Below are positions 28,672 to 38,631 of a DNA stretch of 64,000 nucleotides, in pieces. Every line of letters starts with the position of its first letter. The stretch's first letter is position 1. Both the position numbers and the translations under genes were made by a program. Source of the DNA: CAYVBJ01 sp964449075 (GTDB taxonomy: Bacteria > Bacteroidota > Rhodothermia > Balneolales > Balneolaceae); the NCBI GenBank assembly GCA_964449075.1, contig CAYVBJ010000003.1:94087-158086 (forward strand), read 5' to 3'. The notes under the pieces were generated by a model. It saw only the letters and a list, made by a program, of their open reading frames with translations. It had not been told where the DNA came from and searched no databases.

Positions 28672-28952
28672 TAAATTTAGGCCTGCATAATGCTTGAATC
28701 ACAGATAATGCATATCATGATAGCATTGTGCCGGCATTCAATGATCTTGTCAATTTAATTTTGATTAACAATAGACGTTGTAACCTTGGGACGATAGGCA
28801 AAAATTTATTTTACTGCACTGGTTGGATATTCAATATCACTGATAATAAAGGTTTATTGAGTCTGTTGAAAGTATAAACAGGCTATTTTTAGATTTCAGA
28901 GTATTAATTAACTGTTAGTAAAGATAGAAACATGTTGTAATTTGTTACACAA

Positions 28953-30362
28953 ATGATAAATAAAATTCAAAAAGACCTGTTAAAAAAGCATATAGGCCCA
29001 TTTCTGTTTTGCTTTTTTACCGTAATGTTTATTCTTCTGATGCAATTTTTGATCTTGCATACGGATAAACTGGTAGGCAAGGGTTTACCCATTTTTGTAG
29101 TTATCGAATTGATATTAAACAATTTGGCATATATGGTTGTTCTTGCAGCTCCGATGGCTGTTTTGGTTGCAACCCTAATGGCATTCGGAAAATTTTCGGA
29201 GTGGAATGAGCTAAATGCACTGCGGGCTGCTGGAATTAATCCTATTAAATTAATTCTGCCTGTCTTATTTGCCGCAGTTGCCCTTTCACTGGCGCTTACC
29301 TATTTTTCCAATAATGTATTACCTGAGTCCAATCATAAGGCACGTTCACTTTTTATAGATATCAGAATGAAAAAACCCGGTTTTGATTTAAAACCCGGTG
29401 TTTTTTATGATGGTATTGAGGGTTATACCTTTTTAGTGCGTGAAAAAAAACCTGAATCTGATACACTTAACGATATTACACTGTTTCAGTCACCGTCTGA
29501 AAACAAGTATCGTGCCTATATTAAAGCTCAAAGCGGCTGGCTTGAATCCCCCGACGAACAAACACTTACTCTTTTTTTGAAAAATGGTTCTATTTTAAGG
29601 AACGTACCAAGCGTTAAAAGAGGCACTGAAACTCTTGAATTATCGGAATTCAGTAAATACCGAATTAGTTTTGATCTTTCAAACCTGGCATTTTCCCGTT
29701 CGAATCCTGAGCAGAGAAGCAGAAATGACCGTACGATGAGTGCCCAGGCTATGCTGGCTGTTGTGGATACATTGCGAACTGAGAAAGAGAAGGAGTACCA
29801 GTCTCTTTTAAATAAACCAACAGGAAAGGCTAATCCCATAACGGAAGACGGACCACCCCGCGTTTACCTTCCGGCAACAGTAAGAAGTGATTCATTAAAT
29901 CCCGTTAAGACAGAATTTAAGGCTTTAAACATGGCTCAAAACCCGTCTGAACAGCAGCAAATAATAAATCAGACCGTTTCCAATTTTGACCGTTATAAGT
30001 CTGACATTGAAAGTTCACTTGCCAACATGAATCATAAGGATTTTCGTATTGCTGAATTTTTGGTTGAGGTACATAAAAAATTCTCAATTCCTTTTACCTG
30101 TATCGTATTTGTGCTACTGGGTGCACCTATCGGCATTATGAGTAAAAAAGGGAACCTTGGCATAGCAGCCGTTATCAGTGCAGTTATACTTACCTTCTAT
30201 TTTATTGCAATTATACAGGGCGAAAAGTGGGCCGACCGGCTATTCATTTCGCCTTCAATCGGTATGTGGGGCATTAACATTCTATACGGTGTAATTGGAT
30301 TGTTTCTGACACTGCAGGTCTCAACATCATTCAGAATACAGAATCTTTGGCAGCGCAGCTAA
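28953..30362 (+). CDS. LptF/LptG-family lipopolysaccharide export permease (first of pair)
   Basis: 469 aa YjgP/YjgQ-family inner-membrane protein. N-terminal helices at about 15-40, 50-80 and 105-125, a periplasmic beta-jellyroll domain (about 130-340), then three C-terminal helices (about 370-465). It pairs with the next gene to form the membrane core of the LptBFG ABC transporter that lifts lipopolysaccharide off the inner membrane. The periplasmic part is longer than in E. coli LptF/LptG, with a low-complexity insertion near 250-310. It ends one base before the next gene. Which of the two is F or G is not decided here. Confidence 0.88.
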   Translation: MINKIQKDLLKKHIGPFLFCFFTVMFILLMQFLILHTDKLVGKGLPIFVVIELILNNLAYMVVLAAPMAVLVATLMAFGKFSEWNELNALRAAGINPIKLILPVLFAAVALSLALTYFSNNVLPESNHKARSLFIDIRMKKPGFDLKPGVFYDGIEGYTFLVREKKPESDTLNDITLFQSPSENKYRAYIKAQSGWLESPDEQTLTLFLKNGSILRNVPSVKRGTETLELSEFSKYRISFDLSNLAFSRSNPEQRSRNDRTMSAQAMLAVVDTLRTEKEKEYQSLLNKPTGKANPITEDGPPRVYLPATVRSDSLNPVKTEFKALNMAQNPSEQQQIINQTVSNFDRYKSDIESSLANMNHKDFRIAEFLVEVHKKFSIPFTCIVFVLLGAPIGIMSKKGNLGIAAVISAVILTFYFIAIIQGEKWADRLFISPSIGMWGINILYGVIGLFLTLQVSTSFRIQNLWQRS

Positions 30363-30363
30363 A

Positions 30364-31443
30364 ATGAAAAAGATAGACAGGTATATTTTATTCAGATTGT
30401 TTACGATCACACTATTCGTGCTTTTGGTTCTCATATGTATTTTCATTTTAATCGATTTTTCTGAAAATAGTGATGATTTTGCAGATAAAGGAGCTACAAT
30501 GTCTCAAATCTGGAACCAGTATTACCTGAACTATATACCTGAGATGATGCGTCTCGTGAGCCCTGTAGCAGTTTTGGTTGCATGCCTGTTCTTAACCGGT
30601 CAAATGACAGAGCGACTGGAAATCGTTGCGCTGAAAGCCGCCGGTGTAAGTCTCTACCGCCTGATTATACCATACATAGTGTTTGGTGTAGTGATAGCAC
30701 TATCAATCAGCTACCTTGATGCCAATGTAATACCCAAGGCAAATGCAGAGCGTATAGATTTTGAAAAAACCTATTTATCCAAAAGGGGAGATCGAATTGA
30801 TCGTGGCGGGCTTTACAGACAGGAATCGGAGAATACGATTTTTAACGTAAATTTTTTTGATCCCGGAACCAATACAGCTTACAGAACCATGCTGGTTCAG
30901 TTTGAAGATGACCAAGTACAAAAAATTATAACGGCTAACCGTATGAAATGGAATGATTCTACAAATGTATGGCAGATGCAATCATTTGTAGAACGGATTT
31001 TTCACGAAGATGGGATGACCAGAAAAATGGAAGCCGAGCTGGATACCGTTTTCAATGTACAGCCAAGAGACCTTGCCCGCAGAACATCAGATATATACCA
31101 GCTGACATATGCTGAAGCAATGCAATATATCGATTCAATGGAACGAATCGGCGCTGGCGGAATAAATCTCCCTTTGGTGCAGCTTTACAGCAGAATGGCC
31201 TACCCAATCTCAATTGTTGTAGTCTGTTTTATCGGTTTTTCAATCGCAACTGAGAGACGCGCCGGCGGAAAAGGATTTTACATAGCAGCAGGTCTGGCTA
31301 TCAGTTTTATCTACCTGGCCATGATGAAAGTTATAGAACCATTTGGGTCTACAGGTGCAATTGTTCCGCATATCGCTGCTATTATCCCTCATACACTGTT
31401 TTTTCTGACAGGTATAATCTTGCTATTGTTTGCCAAAAAGTAA
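30364..31443 (+). CDS. LptF/LptG-family lipopolysaccharide export permease (second of pair)
   Basis: 359 aa, same family and topology as the preceding gene: N-terminal helices at about 10-30, 60-85 and 95-120 (LVSPVAVLVACLFLTGQMTE), a periplasmic domain, and three C-terminal helices (about 270-355). It is close to the 360-aa length of E. coli LptF and LptG, and probably acts with the adjacent permease and an LptB ATPase encoded elsewhere. The start codon is one base after the previous stop, so the two are surely co-transcribed. The gene converges with the DUF3467 gene; a weak GTAACC/GGTTAC hairpin separates them. Confidence 0.88.
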   Translation: MKKIDRYILFRLFTITLFVLLVLICIFILIDFSENSDDFADKGATMSQIWNQYYLNYIPEMMRLVSPVAVLVACLFLTGQMTERLEIVALKAAGVSLYRLIIPYIVFGVVIALSISYLDANVIPKANAERIDFEKTYLSKRGDRIDRGGLYRQESENTIFNVNFFDPGTNTAYRTMLVQFEDDQVQKIITANRMKWNDSTNVWQMQSFVERIFHEDGMTRKMEAELDTVFNVQPRDLARRTSDIYQLTYAEAMQYIDSMERIGAGGINLPLVQLYSRMAYPISIVVVCFIGFSIATERRAGGKGFYIAAGLAISFIYLAMMKVIEPFGSTGAIVPHIAAIIPHTLFFLTGIILLLFAKK

Positions 31444-31477
31444 CCTGCTCCTCCGGTTACCTGCATAACTCTATTCG

Positions 31478-31798
31478 TTATGCTTCAGGTGTTGGACCGC
31501 GATAATTAAATGGCACATCAAACTTATCTTTTGAGGTAATAGAACCATGTTCATCTTCATAGCGGCGAATATTTTCATTTAGTGCATTGGCAAGCCGTTT
31601 TGCATGGTCGGGTGTTAAAATCATTCGTTTTACCACACGGGCTTTTTTAACACCCGGCATTACCGAAAGGAAATCAAGTACAAACTCTGATGGAGAGTGT
31701 GTGATCATTACCAGGTTCGAATAGGTTCCCTGTGCCTCATCTTCCTTGAGTTCAATTTCGAGCTTTTTACCTTTAGGTCCTTTTTGCTGGTTTTGCAT
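31478..31798 (-). CDS. DUF3467 family protein
   Basis: 106 aa, cytoplasmic. The body reads as the DUF3467 family: YSNLVMITHSPSEFVLDFLS, then a strand ending near ILTPDHAKRLANALNENIRRYE. No biochemical role is established for the family that I can name. It starts 15 bp after the stop of the beta-synthase gene, on the same strand, so they are probably co-transcribed. Confidence 0.88.
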   Translation of the reverse strand: MQNQQKGPKGKKLEIELKEDEAQGTYSNLVMITHSPSEFVLDFLSVMPGVKKARVVKRMILTPDHAKRLANALNENIRRYEDEHGSITSKDKFDVPFNYRGPTPEA

Positions 31799-31813
31799 TT
31801 TTTCGTTTAGACT

Positions 31814-32809
31814 TTATTCATTGTTACCGTTTAAAAATCCCTTTTTTCTCATCCAATCGTCATTAAAAATCTTGGATATATACCGGGTCCCGCTGTCCGG
31901 TAAAATCACAACCATAAGATCATCCTTGTCTGTTTTGTTATTTCTCGCGTATTCAAGTGCGCCATATACTGCTGCTCCGCAAGACCCGCCTACAAAAAGG
32001 CCTTCCTCACGGGCCAGTTTTCTTGTCGTGATCAATGAGTTCTTATCATTAACCTGCACCACATCATCAATTACATCAAAATCGATATTCTCAGGTATAA
32101 TATCTTCGCCGATGCCTTCAGTAACATACGGTTTAACAACACTTTTATCGAATTCACCGGTTTCAAAATAGTGCTTGTAAACAGAGCCGACGCTGTCAAT
32201 ACCTATCACCTTTATATCCGGATTTTGTTCCTTTAAGTAGCGGGCTGTGCCCGTGATAGTGCCACCGGTTCCCATTCCCGCTACATAGTGTGTTATTTTT
32301 CCTTCTGTTTGTTCCCAAATCTCAGGGCCGGTTGTTTCGTAGTGTGCTTCTGTATTACTCAGGTTATCATACTGATTGGGATAATATGAGTTTGGAATTT
32401 CCTCACTCAAACGTTTAGCTACAGAATAATAACTTCTGGGGTCATCAGGCTCAACATCGGTAGGACATATTTTCACTTCAGCACCCATCGCTCTCATCAA
32501 ATCCACTTTAGATTTACTTTGCTTGTCTGTTGTCGTAAAAATACATTTATAACCTCTTACGATTGCTACAAGAGCAAGTCCCAGACCGGTATTCCCGGAA
32601 GTGCCTTCGATGATTGTGCCTCCCGGTTTTATAAGACCTTTTTTCTCAGCTACATCAATCATTTTAACGGCTATCCGATCCTTTATACTTTGACCGGGAT
32701 TAAAATATTCCACCTTCGCGGCCATGGTCAGGGGTAAATCACCGGTTATTTTATTAAGTCTCACTATTGGAGTATTCCCGATAGTTTCAATGATAGACGA
32801 ATAAATCAT
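31814..32809 (-). CDS. Cystathionine beta-synthase-like PLP enzyme
   Basis: 331 aa fold-type II pyridoxal-phosphate enzyme. The Schiff-base lysine is Lys43 (NPGQSIKDR), the phosphate loop is GMGTGGTITG, and the substrate loop is EGTSGNTGLGLA. The insertion TDVEPDDPRSYYSVAKRL and the C-terminal LPDSGTRYISKIFNDDWM match the catalytic core of cystathionine beta-synthase more closely than O-acetylserine sulfhydrylase (CysK). The C-terminal CBS regulatory pair is absent, so activity should not depend on S-adenosylmethionine. The reaction would be homocysteine plus serine to cystathionine; cysteine synthase activity remains possible. Confidence 0.85.
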   Translation of the reverse strand: MIYSSIIETIGNTPIVRLNKITGDLPLTMAAKVEYFNPGQSIKDRIAVKMIDVAEKKGLIKPGGTIIEGTSGNTGLGLALVAIVRGYKCIFTTTDKQSKSKVDLMRAMGAEVKICPTDVEPDDPRSYYSVAKRLSEEIPNSYYPNQYDNLSNTEAHYETTGPEIWEQTEGKITHYVAGMGTGGTITGTARYLKEQNPDIKVIGIDSVGSVYKHYFETGEFDKSVVKPYVTEGIGEDIIPENIDFDVIDDVVQVNDKNSLITTRKLAREEGLFVGGSCGAAVYGALEYARNNKTDKDDLMVVILPDSGTRYISKIFNDDWMRKKGFLNGNNE

Positions 32810-32955
32810 AAATTAATTTAAAATGTTAAAAATATAATACTGAATCATATCAGCCGTGAATATACCAAAAATAGGTGCTCCTTTCTGAATGATTTTTTGC
32901 GATTTTAATAAGTTTTTTTCTACTTTATCGGTCAACTAACCGGAAATCTTTGCAA

Positions 32956-34194
32956 ATGAACTACTACCTGCTACGGCTTTTGATTGGAATTATTTTGTTT
33001 CTTCCAACCTATTATGATGCTACGAATGAAAAATCTGACAGGAATAACTGGCTTGATTTAACTAATGCAGATATTGTACGGGTTCTCATATTTTCAGACA
33101 TTTCATCCAATAATCTTTTTATTGACACTCGTGATGAATCTCTGAAGATTTACACAAAAAATAACACTTTTACCATCCAAAACCGATTCAAACCCCTTGT
33201 AATCCAAAGATCCGGAAATTTAGTAGAGATCCCGGGTCTTGACATACCAATTGAGTCGGAACTGCTAACCATTGGAAGTTCGAACGGTCAAATCAATTTT
33301 CTGAGTTCGGAATTCGGAAAAAAATCGTATAGAGGGACTATTGAATTAAGTGTTTCGCCGAACACAGGAAAGTTACAGGTAATTAACCAGGTTCCTCTTG
33401 AAGATTATATTTCATCTGTAGCAGGTAGCGAAATGAATTTTGATAGTCCTGAAGCTTTAAAAGCCCAGGCTGTTGTTTCGAGGTCGTACGCCTTATGGAG
33501 TATTCAGTCTAACAGATTTAAAAAATATGATATTACAGACAATGAAATGAACCAGGTATATCTTGGATTAAATGTAGTAAAACAAGTTCATAAGGAGGCT
33601 GTGAACAGTACCCGCGGTGAAATTCTTACCTGGAACAGCAAACTGGTTTTAGCAGCGTATTCCAGTACCTGTGGCGGTGTAACCAATCCAAACGAAACTG
33701 TCTGGAAAGGTAAATCTCTTCCTTACCTGCGTTCCGTAAATGACAGAGCAAGCTGCTCAATTTCGCCACATTTTAAATGGAAATACTCTATAAATAAAAA
33801 AACACTTTTTGAACAAATTACCAGGGAGTACAACTTCACACCTTCAACCATCCATTTAAAAACGGGTGACCACAACCGGGTTCTGGCAGTTCTTTTGACA
33901 GATGCTAACAGTCGTGAGTTCGCCCTCACAGGAAATGATTTCAGACTATTTGTGAATAAACATTTTGGCATATATTCAATTAAAAGCTCCAGGTTTACCT
34001 TACACGGTAGCAACAATACCATTGAATTTCGCGGATCCGGCCTCGGCCACGGGGTAGGACTCTGTCAGTACGGTGCTCTGGGTTTTGCTAAAGCAGGATG
34101 GGATTATAAAAGAATATTAAATTTTTACTTTAACAATGTAAAAGTCGTAGATTTCAACCGTATAGAAAATCAAAAAATTGCCTTAGCAAATTAA
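32956..34194 (+). CDS. SpoIID/LytB-family peptidoglycan-associated protein
   Basis: About 412 aa from the ATG at 32956; a TTG two codons upstream is also in frame. An N-terminal hydrophobic leader (about 3-20) suggests export. The SpoIID/LytB domain covers the second half: QVPLEDYISSVAGSEM, ALKAQAVVSRSYALWS, TRGEILTWNSKLVLAAYSST and the C-terminal GSGLGHGVGLCQYGALGFAK. SpoIID of Bacillus is a lytic transglycosylase acting on denuded glycan strands; outside spore formers this family is usually envelope-associated and less well defined. A DUF4290-like gene follows after eight bases. Confidence 0.88.
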   Translation: MNYYLLRLLIGIILFLPTYYDATNEKSDRNNWLDLTNADIVRVLIFSDISSNNLFIDTRDESLKIYTKNNTFTIQNRFKPLVIQRSGNLVEIPGLDIPIESELLTIGSSNGQINFLSSEFGKKSYRGTIELSVSPNTGKLQVINQVPLEDYISSVAGSEMNFDSPEALKAQAVVSRSYALWSIQSNRFKKYDITDNEMNQVYLGLNVVKQVHKEAVNSTRGEILTWNSKLVLAAYSSTCGGVTNPNETVWKGKSLPYLRSVNDRASCSISPHFKWKYSINKKTLFEQITREYNFTPSTIHLKTGDHNRVLAVLLTDANSREFALTGNDFRLFVNKHFGIYSIKSSRFTLHGSNNTIEFRGSGLGHGVGLCQYGALGFAKAGWDYKRILNFYFNNVKVVDFNRIENQKIALAN

Positions 34195-34202
34195 TTCACA
34201 TC

Positions 34203-34478
34203 ATGTTTCTTGAACAAAAAAAACCCAAAGATTACGATTGCGGATACAATCTCGATTTAATGATTGCCGCTATACCGAGAATTGAAAATCAGAAAGAGCG
34301 CATTGATTATGCAAAAAGAGTTGTTGGGCTGATTAAGCAGAGCCACCCCAACTGGGTAGATGATAACGGCCAGAGCAAACTTGCATGGGATTACTTTTTT
34401 GAACTTGCCGAATTTAATCCTGAAGAGTATGGCATCCAGAACCCTTTCGATAATGGCCGTATTGATGATGCCCGTTAA
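34203..34478 (+). CDS. DUF4290-like small protein
   Basis: 91 aa. The order of conserved positions (Tyr-Asn-Leu...Ile-Pro-Arg-Ile-Glu, then Arg-Ile-Asp-Tyr-Ala-Lys, then LAWDYFFELAEF) resembles the N-terminal part of DUF4290 proteins of Bacteroidota, which are usually about twice as long. It may be a short member; no frameshift or downstream remnant is seen before the convergent acetyltransferase. Function is unknown. It starts eight bases after the SpoIID-like gene. Confidence 0.6.
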   Translation: MFLEQKKPKDYDCGYNLDLMIAAIPRIENQKERIDYAKRVVGLIKQSHPNWVDDNGQSKLAWDYFFELAEFNPEEYGIQNPFDNGRIDDAR

Positions 34479-34506
34479 ACAGGAATATAATTACAGTTTG
34501 TAACTT

Positions 34507-35073
34507 TTATTGAGATACAGGTAAAGGCTGTACAAACTTCTTCCTCTTGTGCAAAGTCTTGTATTCTTTTTCAAGGATACTGAAAATCAATTTATTCCTG
34601 TATTCATTTTCTTTCATCACGTGATTCCTCAACTCTCCCTCCTTCCTGAAACCCGCTTTCTTCAAAACCCGTATCCAGGTTTCATTAAAATCAAATGAAG
34701 TTGCTCCCACTTTATGCATTTTCAAATCATTGAAACAGTATCGGAGAATTAATTCGAGACTTTTCTTTCCGTATCCTTTGCCCCTTTTATTCTTATCTCC
34801 TATTGTGCAGCTTACAAAACAGCGTTTATTATGATAATCAATGCCGTAAATATCAATTACACCAATAACTTTATGATCATGCAGATCAACTATTTCAAAC
34901 AGTTCACTATTTCTTTTGGGATTTTCAATTATTGCTTTCATTCTTGATAAAAATGAATCAAAGCTCTCAAACCTATGAGGATACTCTGAATCGTAATATG
35001 TAATTTCCCTGTCATTGTTCCACTGGTAGTGTTTTCTAACATTTTCAAGTTTGAAAGGCTGCAAATTAATCAT
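34507..35073 (-). CDS. GNAT-family N-acetyltransferase
   Basis: About 188 aa from the ATG at 35073, which starts just before the domain (INLQPFKLENVRKHYQWNND). A GTG at 35127 would add 18 Lys-rich residues. The acetyl-CoA loop is GDKNKRGKGYGKKSLEL, followed by the helix and the NETWIRVLKKAGFRKEGELR block typical of the RimJ/SpeG-like branch. The acceptor is unknown: ribosomal protein N-terminus, polyamine or antibiotic are possible. It stands alone, converging with the DUF4290-like gene. Confidence 0.85.
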   Translation of the reverse strand: MINLQPFKLENVRKHYQWNNDREITYYDSEYPHRFESFDSFLSRMKAIIENPKRNSELFEIVDLHDHKVIGVIDIYGIDYHNKRCFVSCTIGDKNKRGKGYGKKSLELILRYCFNDLKMHKVGATSFDFNETWIRVLKKAGFRKEGELRNHVMKENEYRNKLIFSILEKEYKTLHKRKKFVQPLPVSQ

Positions 35074-35127
35074 GCCATTTTTCCCCGTTTTTTTATCCTG
35101 TTTAGTCACTCTTTTCGTTTTAGTCAC

Positions 35128-35443
35128 CGTATTTATTCTGTCTGAAAAATATTTTTCAAATTTTTATTGCTTGAAATTTTCAAAAAACAGATGCTCAAAA
35201 AAAATAGAATTTTCTTAAAAACCGGTCGCTGATGATTTCACTATCTTTCTGCCTTACTAATATTTCTGTTACTTTCCTCTCATTATTCAGCTTAACACCT
35301 CATTACGTAAAACAATTTTTAATCAAATTTGTAATAAGGGTGCAAGCCTGGTTGTTAGAAAACCTTGACATTTGAATTCCCATAAATCTTTGGGAATGAT
35401 TAATTTTCAATTTAAATTGAAAGTATTGAAATAATGTATTTTC
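35128..35443. other. Intergenic stretch with likely menaquinone operon promoter
   Basis: AT-rich region between the divergent acetyltransferase and menF genes. No gene or tRNA is seen. The only signal is the promoter-like pair and dyad near 35365-35397, described separately. Confidence 0.5.
35365..35392 (+). promoter_or_regulatory. Candidate menF promoter with overlapping dyad
   Basis: TTGACA at 35365-35370, then, 17 bases after its TTG, AATCTTTG at 35385-35392, one mismatch from the Bacteroidota minus-7 consensus TAnnTTTG. The second element lies in the dyad TTCCCA...TGGGAA (35378-35397), which could be an operator. It is 52 bp before the menF ATG. Confidence 0.4.
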
Positions 35444-36907
35444 ATGAGTACAAAATTAACAAACAGCACATACCCCGATACACTGGATGTTCTTGAAAAC
35501 GAGACCTTTACCCGTTTTCTATCCGATGAGTTCCGTAAGCTGAAGGGGAATTCACCAGTTGAGTATATTTCAGTATCACTTCCTGTTCCTGCTGCTGATC
35601 CCCTGGCTGTTCTTGAGCAGCTTCCCGATAAAAACCAGATATATTTTTGGGATAATCCCGAACAATCGGTATCAATAGCTGCTTCGGGTGCTTCGGTTAC
35701 TTTAAAGGCAACCGGTAAAAATCGATTTGATGATATTAAGCAGCAGTCTAAAGATATTACAAAAAAAATTGCTGCTTATTCGGTTGTCGATCACTCGCTT
35801 GCCGGCCCGCTTTTTGTCGGTGGATATTCTTTCAGTAATCATAATATTGGCAAAACATGGAAAAACTTTGGAGCAGCACGGTTTGTTTTACCTGAGTGGC
35901 TGCTGGTACAATCTGGGCACCTTCATCTTCTTACAGTCATAATTTCAGTTAAAGATGTCAGTATTGAAGAACTCTACCAGAAACTGATCGAGCAGGTAAC
36001 CGATTTCCTCTTTTATGCAGGCAATGATAATTTAGAAATACCAGACAGAGCCTCTGACTCTTCCATATCTGTTGATAATTTACCAATGGCTTATGAACAG
36101 TGGCAAAAATCTGTTAATGATGCCAAAAATCTCATTCACCAGGGGCGTTTTCAAAAAATTGTTTTAGCCAGAGAGCTTTCAGTACGTTCTGAAAACAGAA
36201 TTTCACCAACGTTGCTGATGCATAATCTTCGAAGTAAATTTCCTACCTGTTATAACTTTATGATTTCCGAACCTGACGGAGCCACATTTATCGGAGCTAC
36301 ACCTGAACGGCTGGCTTCTTTTCACCACGGAAGGATACTCACTGAAGGCCTTGCCGGAAGCATATCCAGGGGCAACAGTGCAAGTGAAGATGCAATTCTT
36401 GCCAATAACCTGATGAGAAGTTCGAAAGACAGATCAGAACACGAGTTTGTAGTGCAGGCAATTCATGACACACTGCGGCCCATTAGTTACCGGGTTGAAC
36501 ATCCCGACAAGCCACAGATAAAAAAATTGGAGAATGTGCAGCATCTTTATACACCTATTACAGCCACTACACATGAACAGGTTCAGATCCATGAGCTTAT
36601 TGATGAGCTCCACCCTACTCCCGCGGTGGGCGGATACCCTGCGAGCAAATCACTTCCATATCTGACGGATCTTGAGAATATTCACCGCGGATGGTATGCA
36701 GGTCCCGTTGGATGGTTTAATTTAAATGCCTGCGGTGAGTTTGTAGTTGCCATCAGAAGCGCACTGCTTGAAAATAAAAAAGCTATACTATATGCAGGTT
36801 GCGGCATTGTCAAAGATTCTGACCCTGAAAATGAGTGGAAGGAGACAGTATTGAAATTCGCACCTGTATTGACAGCATTAAAAAAGTCAGAAATAAATGA
36901 CGACTGA
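35444..36907 (+). CDS. menF: Isochorismate synthase
   Basis: Converts chorismate to isochorismate, the entry to menaquinone synthesis. 487 aa, within the range of the chorismate-binding family. Conserved blocks: QKIVLARELSV, ATFIGATPERLASF, GRILTEGLAGSI, SEHEFVVQAI, ELHPTPAVGGYP and YAGCGIVKDSDPENEW. The lysine in the QKIVLARE block is the usual water-activating base of isochorismate synthases. It overlaps the start of menD by 11 bases and leads a four-gene men operon, which makes MenF more likely than a siderophore or salicylate EntC-type enzyme. Confidence 0.93.
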   Translation: MSTKLTNSTYPDTLDVLENETFTRFLSDEFRKLKGNSPVEYISVSLPVPAADPLAVLEQLPDKNQIYFWDNPEQSVSIAASGASVTLKATGKNRFDDIKQQSKDITKKIAAYSVVDHSLAGPLFVGGYSFSNHNIGKTWKNFGAARFVLPEWLLVQSGHLHLLTVIISVKDVSIEELYQKLIEQVTDFLFYAGNDNLEIPDRASDSSISVDNLPMAYEQWQKSVNDAKNLIHQGRFQKIVLARELSVRSENRISPTLLMHNLRSKFPTCYNFMISEPDGATFIGATPERLASFHHGRILTEGLAGSISRGNSASEDAILANNLMRSSKDRSEHEFVVQAIHDTLRPISYRVEHPDKPQIKKLENVQHLYTPITATTHEQVQIHELIDELHPTPAVGGYPASKSLPYLTDLENIHRGWYAGPVGWFNLNACGEFVVAIRSALLENKKAILYAGCGIVKDSDPENEWKETVLKFAPVLTALKKSEINDD

Positions 36908-38582
36908 CCATCTGTCAAACATGTCAGTGCTTATACGCTCGTTTTTTGAAAACGGAGTGCGACATGCCGTGGTGTCTCCCGGCTCCCGTTCTACACCCAT
37001 AGCACTAGCTCTTGCCATACATAAAGGTATACGAAAACTGAATGTTATTGATGAAAGAAGTGCAGGTTTCATTGCACTTGGCATCGGCAAACAGACCGCT
37101 GTTCCCGCTCTGCTCGTTTGTACCTCTGGCACAGCTGCAGCAAATTACATGCCCGCTGTAATTGAAGCAAAGCAGAGTGGTGTTCCGATGATTGTTTTAT
37201 CTGCAGACAGGCCTCCGCATCTGAGAGGCACAGGAAGTTCACAAACTATAGATCAGATAAAACTATATGGTGATCAGACCATTTTTTTCCATGAAATTGG
37301 CGAACTGAGGAGTGAACCTGATGACCTGAAAAGACTGGTGCTCCTGGCCCGGCAATCTGTTCATGATTCTGTTTTTTACGGCGGTGCAGCACATCTGAAT
37401 GCAGCTTTTCGAAAGCCACTTGAACCGACTGAATCCGAACTGGAAGAACAGGAGAACATCAGTTTAAAATCTGTTTCTGAGACTCTCTCGCCTGTTTCGA
37501 AAAACAATGTCACCTGGAAACCGGATAGCGAACTTGAAGACCTTTTGAACAGCAGTGACTTCCCCCTGATCATCGCGGGACCGATGAACCCTCATCAGCG
37601 CCTGGATCATTTGCTCTGCACGCTATCAGAAAAAAAGAAAATACCCGTAATTGCCGAACCGGGATCCGGAATTCTTGCCAAGGATTTTCAGATTCATAAT
37701 TTTGAGCAGCTTCTACGAAACAACATCCCTGAAAAGCTTCATAAACCAGACTGCATCATCCGCTTCGCTGATCAGCCTTTTACCAAATCTGTACTCACGG
37801 CTCTTTCCGGGTGGTATGATGTTCCTGTGATTCACTTTTCAGCGCGGAACAGCTGGCAAGATCATTCCATGAATATCAAAAAAAGGGTCACCATCGAACC
37901 GGGTACAATTCCGGATCTTGAGGGCATCAGTCCCGGCAGATCAGGCAATTGGCTCTCCCTCTGGAAAGAATTTGACCTGCAGGCGGAAACAAAACTCAAC
38001 CGCGCGATTGCTGACACCGATTCTCTTACAGACGGGCACATTTTTCACCATTTTTCATCACAAATCTCAGAGAACTGGAATGTTATGATCTCCAACTCCT
38101 TTCCCGTACGGGATATGGCCCTGTTCGGAAAATCACCTTCGGGAGCACATGTAAACAGAGGCGCCGCAGGTATAGATGGCATCGTTTCCACTGCTATCGG
38201 GATAAGTCATTCGTCTGATAAACCAACCTGCTGTTTTGTAGGTGATATCGCTTTTTTACATGATTCAAATGCACTGCTCTCTCTTAGAAGTGTAAAAAAC
38301 CCGGTTGTAATAGTTGTAATTAACAATGGCGGAGGCACCATATTCCGGATGCTTCCTGTTCACAAACATAAAAACTACTATTCAGATTACTTTGAAACTC
38401 CGCAGCAAATAAAAATAGAGCAGCTGGCTGAAGCTCATTCCATCCGATACCGGAAAATAGATTCGATACAGAAACTTAAAAATACGGATATTAGCAGGTA
38501 TGAAAATGGAGCGGTAATTTATGAAGTTCAGACAGATGCAGATGCGTCTATGATACTGCGCAAGAAGTTGTGGGAGGCCTGA
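36897..38582 (+). CDS. menD: SEPHCHC synthase (2-succinyl-5-enolpyruvyl-6-hydroxy-3-cyclohexene-1-carboxylate synthase)
   Basis: Thiamine-diphosphate enzyme that adds 2-oxoglutarate to isochorismate with loss of CO2. 561 aa. The N-terminal block VSPGSRSTPIALALA and DERSAGFIALG (cofactor-activating Glu), the middle domain, and the C-terminal ThDP motif GDIAFLHDSNALLSL...NNGGGTIF are all present. Its start lies within the end of menF, indicating translational coupling. menH follows after 49 bp. Confidence 0.95.
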   Translation: MTTDHLSNMSVLIRSFFENGVRHAVVSPGSRSTPIALALAIHKGIRKLNVIDERSAGFIALGIGKQTAVPALLVCTSGTAAANYMPAVIEAKQSGVPMIVLSADRPPHLRGTGSSQTIDQIKLYGDQTIFFHEIGELRSEPDDLKRLVLLARQSVHDSVFYGGAAHLNAAFRKPLEPTESELEEQENISLKSVSETLSPVSKNNVTWKPDSELEDLLNSSDFPLIIAGPMNPHQRLDHLLCTLSEKKKIPVIAEPGSGILAKDFQIHNFEQLLRNNIPEKLHKPDCIIRFADQPFTKSVLTALSGWYDVPVIHFSARNSWQDHSMNIKKRVTIEPGTIPDLEGISPGRSGNWLSLWKEFDLQAETKLNRAIADTDSLTDGHIFHHFSSQISENWNVMISNSFPVRDMALFGKSPSGAHVNRGAAGIDGIVSTAIGISHSSDKPTCCFVGDIAFLHDSNALLSLRSVKNPVVIVVINNGGGTIFRMLPVHKHKNYYSDYFETPQQIKIEQLAEAHSIRYRKIDSIQKLKNTDISRYENGAVIYEVQTDADASMILRKKLWEA

Positions 38583-38631
38583 ATTTTTCTTGTATTTTAT
38601 TTCTGAATTCTCATAACTCAAAAACCGGAAA

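Noticed and set aside
34491..34511. Terminator between the DUF4290-like and acetyltransferase genes
   Set aside because: The stem TTACA/TGTAA is only 5 bp and the T run is poor.
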